Assembly: GCA_000697455.1 (NCBI GenBank)
Contig: JNET01033125.1
Coordinates: forward strand, 1-10,879
Direction of reading: 5' to 3'
Length of the DNA stretch: 10,879 bases
Origin: Basidiobolus heterosporus B8920
Taxonomy: Eukaryota; Basidiobolomycota; Basidiobolomycetes; Basidiobolales; Basidiobolaceae
Within the stretch, counting starts at the first letter, position 1; each line of letters starts with the position of its first letter. The notes under the pieces were generated by a model, which was not told the origin of the DNA, did not search any database, and saw only the letters and a program-made list of their open reading frames with translations. Positions 8,911 to 10,879 of this stretch are shown piece after piece. Both the position numbers and the translations under genes were made by a program.

Positions 8911-9164
8911 GCAGTAAAATACATATAATTTCTGCCTTTCCTTCCTCCTTTAAGCAAAAGAAATCTTTACTCAAAGATTCACAGCTTTATATTAAAGTTT
9001 AGTGTTTAGGATAAGTGGAAATATTATGGCTTGAAATTGCAATATCTGATCTGTTTCTGAAACAAAGAAGACCACTACTACAAGCTAGAGTGAAAGAATA
9101 GGTTTTATCACAAGATGTCTTTTATAGAGCATCTCTTCTAACTCACAAAGATAACAACTATACA
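8911..9164 (+). repeat. S/R repeat family, copy S2, cut by LTR
   Basis: Reverse complement of S1 at about 2645-2902. Shared anchors are GCAGTAAAATAC at the start, AAATCTTTACTCAAAG near 8961, AAGTTTAGTGTTTAG near 8995, the TTTATAGAGCATCTCTTCTA block at 9121 and CTCACAAAGATAACAACTATAC at the end. S1 continues past this point, but here the family-A LTR begins at 9165, so the LTR pair most likely landed in this repeat. The continuation does not reappear directly at 10209. Confidence 0.7.
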
Positions 9165-9677
9165 TATCATGATATCATGACAGTACTGCCAAGGTATACT
9201 CATTCTTAGTATGACCCCATGCATCAGTTATCACCCCATACCTTTTAGCCATTAATTGTTCTAGCTCCAAGATCTCCATCCTTGCAAAGTCTAAGTCATT
9301 ACTATATATGGCAATAACATTGCATGAGATTCCTTATGTGGAATCTCAGTTTCACATCCTAGTCTCCAAATCGCTATTTGGAAATCTCAATGTAACATGA
9401 AGATAACATGGTTACGCAGAGTAGTAATTGTGAATATAGTTTCTCCATTTAGTTTAGTATTACCTCATTGTTTATTAATCATTGTCTTGCCACTTAGCCT
9501 CAGAAAAGTATATAGAGTACTATCCCCCCATATGTATTCCTCAGTCTGATAAACACAGGTTATTAATAAATATTCCTGCCAGATTCCAGTTCTTGTCCTT
9601 GCCTTGTTAGTCTACACATAAGTCATTCCTGCCTTATCCTGCCTGGTCTCTTCTCCTGCCTTGGTTTGCTCATAACA
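9165..9677 (+). mobile_element. Solo or paired LTR, family A, first copy (fossil)
   Basis: A 513-bp LTR aligned end to end with 9696-10208 at about 85-90 percent by eye, the second half being more alike than the first. It begins with a palindromic TCATGATATCATGA and ends CATAACA. A TATA motif (9509-9514) and AATAAA (9565-9570) lie about 56 bp apart, giving the expected U3-R-U5 order on the plus strand. The tail is rich in T and C. A fungal gypsy- or copia-type retrotransposon is the likely source, though the superfamily cannot be set from the LTR alone. No 5-bp target-site duplication is evident (ATACA before, GTTTT after). Confidence 0.85.
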
Positions 9678-9695
9678 GTTTTATCAGACTGCTCA
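9678..9695 (+). other. 18-bp spacer between LTRs, PBS-like
   Basis: The spacer GTTTTATCAGACTGCTCA starts one base after the first LTR with TTTTATCAGAC. Eight of 11 positions match TGGTATCAGAG, the primer-binding site complementary to initiator methionine tRNA that is common in LTR elements. If real, it is the only remnant of an internal region lost between the two LTRs. No polypurine tract is present before the second LTR. Confidence 0.3.
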
Positions 9696-10208
9696 TGTCA
9701 TGATCTCATGACAGTACTGCCAAGAAACACCCATTCTTAGTATAACCCCATGCATCAGTTATCACCCCATGTCTTTTAGCCATTGGTTGTCTCAGCCCCA
9801 AGATCTCTATTCTTGCCAAGTCCAAGTCATTACGTTATATGGCAATAACGTTACATGAGATTCCTTATATGGAATTCATGTTTCACATCCTAGTACCCAG
9901 GTCCTTATTTGGAAATCTTAGTGTTACACAAAGATCACATGGTTGCACGGAGTAGTCATTGTGGATATAGTTTCTCCATTTAGTTTAGTATTACCTCATT
10001 GCTTATTAATCATTGTCTTGGCACTTAGTCTCAGAAAAGTATATATAGTACTGTCCCCTCTTACGTATTCCTCAGTCTGATAAACACAGGTTATCAATAA
10101 ACACTCCTACCAGATTCCAGTTCTTGTCCTTGCCTTGTTAGTCTACACCTAAGTCATTCCTGCCTTGTCCTGCCTGGTCTCTCCTCCTGCTTTGGTTTGT
10201 TCATAACA
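9696..10208 (+). mobile_element. Solo or paired LTR, family A, second copy (fossil)
   Basis: A 513-bp LTR from TGTCATGATCTCATGACA, a perfect 8+8 palindrome, to CATAACA. It has the same orientation and the same length as the copy at 9165-9677. A TATATATA box (10040-10047) and AATAAA (10096-10101) mark promoter and poly(A) signals. It keeps a few more CpG sites than the neighbouring copy. Flanks are GCTCA on the left and CAATC on the right, with no clear target-site duplication. No protein-coding interior is attached. Confidence 0.88.
10040..10101 (+). promoter_or_regulatory. LTR TATA box and poly(A) signal
   Basis: TATATATA at 10040-10047 and AATAAA at 10096-10101 keep the same spacing as in the first LTR (9509-9514 and 9565-9570). 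They fit the promoter and 3'-end signals that bound the R region of an LTR. Activity today is not implied. Confidence 0.5.
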
Positions 10209-10289
10209 CAATCACTAGGGTAAAAGATTGATTGATTAAAGAATTTTGTTCCTCTCCATACACAAATCTAAAGAATAAACTTTTCCTTT

Positions 10290-10392
10290 GCAGTAAAGAC
10301 ATCTTGTTTCTACCATCCCTTCCTTTTTTTAAGTCAAAGACAGCTCAGCAGATTTCTTTTCAAGCCCAAAGAGACATATATCACATCCTTAG
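10290..10392 (+). repeat. S/R repeat family, head fragment
   Basis: Begins GCAGTAAAGACATCTTG and continues with TTTCTACCATCCCTTCC. This parallels the head of S2 (GCAGTAAAATAC..., from 8911) and the reverse complement of S1 (ATAGTAAAAGAAATATAG..., from 2902). Similarity fades after about 60 bp. It ends where R2 begins, just as S1 ends beside R1. Confidence 0.45.
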
Positions 10393-10879
10393 CCTAAAGA
10401 AACAAAGAAAAACTTCTTTACTTAAGGATATTCACTTGGTCAGCAAAAGCCTTCCTTTGTAAGGACCTTCTTTTACTTTCTTTATCTTTCTCTATCTAAA
10501 GGCATTTTATATATGACTTTAGTGCTTGATCTTGTTGAGTTACTGAAGTTAAAAGTTGCAACTTCTGGATAGTTTCTGAAACAAGAAAGACCAGCAATTT
10601 AAAGCTAAAAGTATAAGACTTGTTCACTCTTCTAGAGTCTCTTTTACAAAACTTTATCTTTGTTCTGAAGTCAAAAGGTGGGTACCCTCTTAGTTTGGGC
10701 CTGGACAGCAATCTTCTCTATATTTCACAGTACACTATTCAGGATCAGATTACAGTTGTTTTAGCTAGAAGCACTAGCTCTTAGTCATCTCAAAGGTTGT
10801 TAAACCCTGTTGTTTATCTGTGGTTGTCCATGGAGGTTCAACTTCTCTATAGAACATTGTAGTGCTCTGTGTCATTAAC
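10393..10879 (+). repeat. S/R repeat family, copy R2 (runs to window end)
   Basis: Near match, about 90 percent by eye, to 2909-3393 in the same orientation. It starts at the same CCTAAAGAAAC junction and continues to the last base of the window (GTGTCATTAAC), so its right end is cut by the window. A long shared block with few changes runs from AAAGCTAAA through CTTCTAGAGTCTC to GAAGTCAAAAGG (10598-10678). No domain is recognised. Confidence 0.85.

Noticed and set aside
10226-10238. GATT-type short tandem repeat
   Set aside because: Only about three units, not beyond chance in AT-rich DNA.
1-10879. CRISPR array, bacterial operon, phage or integron
   Set aside because: There are no regularly spaced short repeats, no long ORFs and no ribosome-binding-site pattern. 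Repeat structure and CpG loss are eukaryotic in style.

Overview
The window looks like eukaryotic, non-genic, repeat-derived DNA. It is AT-rich, almost devoid of CpG, has no convincing protein-coding gene on either strand, and is covered by diverged copies of several repeat families. I see no bacterial-style operon, ribosome binding site or long ORF. Basidiomycete-like LTR sequence (a TGTCAYGATCTCRTGACA-type palindromic terminus, a TATA and AATAAA pair, a T/C-rich tail ending CATAACA) and mosaic nesting suggest a transposon-rich agaricomycete (mushroom) genome. That assignment rests on general resemblance only and is moderate to weak.

Layout, left to right. (1) 26-611 is an LTR-like repeat 'L' on the minus strand, and its homology continues to the window edge. 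(2) 612-1869 has no recognisable gene, with one nested hairpin at 658-717. (3) 1870-2187 is a minus-strand, partial, old copy of LTR family 'A'. (4) 2366-2902 (minus) and 2909-3393 (plus) are two diverged copies of an unclassified repeat family 'S/R', placed head to head. (5) 3394-7091 is 3.7 kb of unassigned sequence with only short ORFs. (6) 7092-7370 is another minus-strand S fragment. (7) 7459-8041 is the second L copy. (8) 8315-8746 is a compact cassette of two 99-bp direct repeats with TG...CA ends and a 73-nt tRNA-like sequence at its centre. (9) 8911-9164 is a plus-strand S fragment that stops where (10) two complete 513-bp family-A LTRs (9165-9677 and 9696-10208) lie 18 bp apart. (11) 10290-10392 and 10393-10879 are further S/R copies, the last a near match to 2909-3393.

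No set of genes works together here. The window reads as a graveyard of nested, methylation-eroded mobile elements. The points most worth a second look are the tRNA-centred direct-repeat cassette, the LTR pair with an 18-bp PBS-like spacer, the covarying hairpin at the end of the L repeats, the head-to-head S/R repeat and the near-total CpG loss. All similarity levels are by eye; no alignment was computed.
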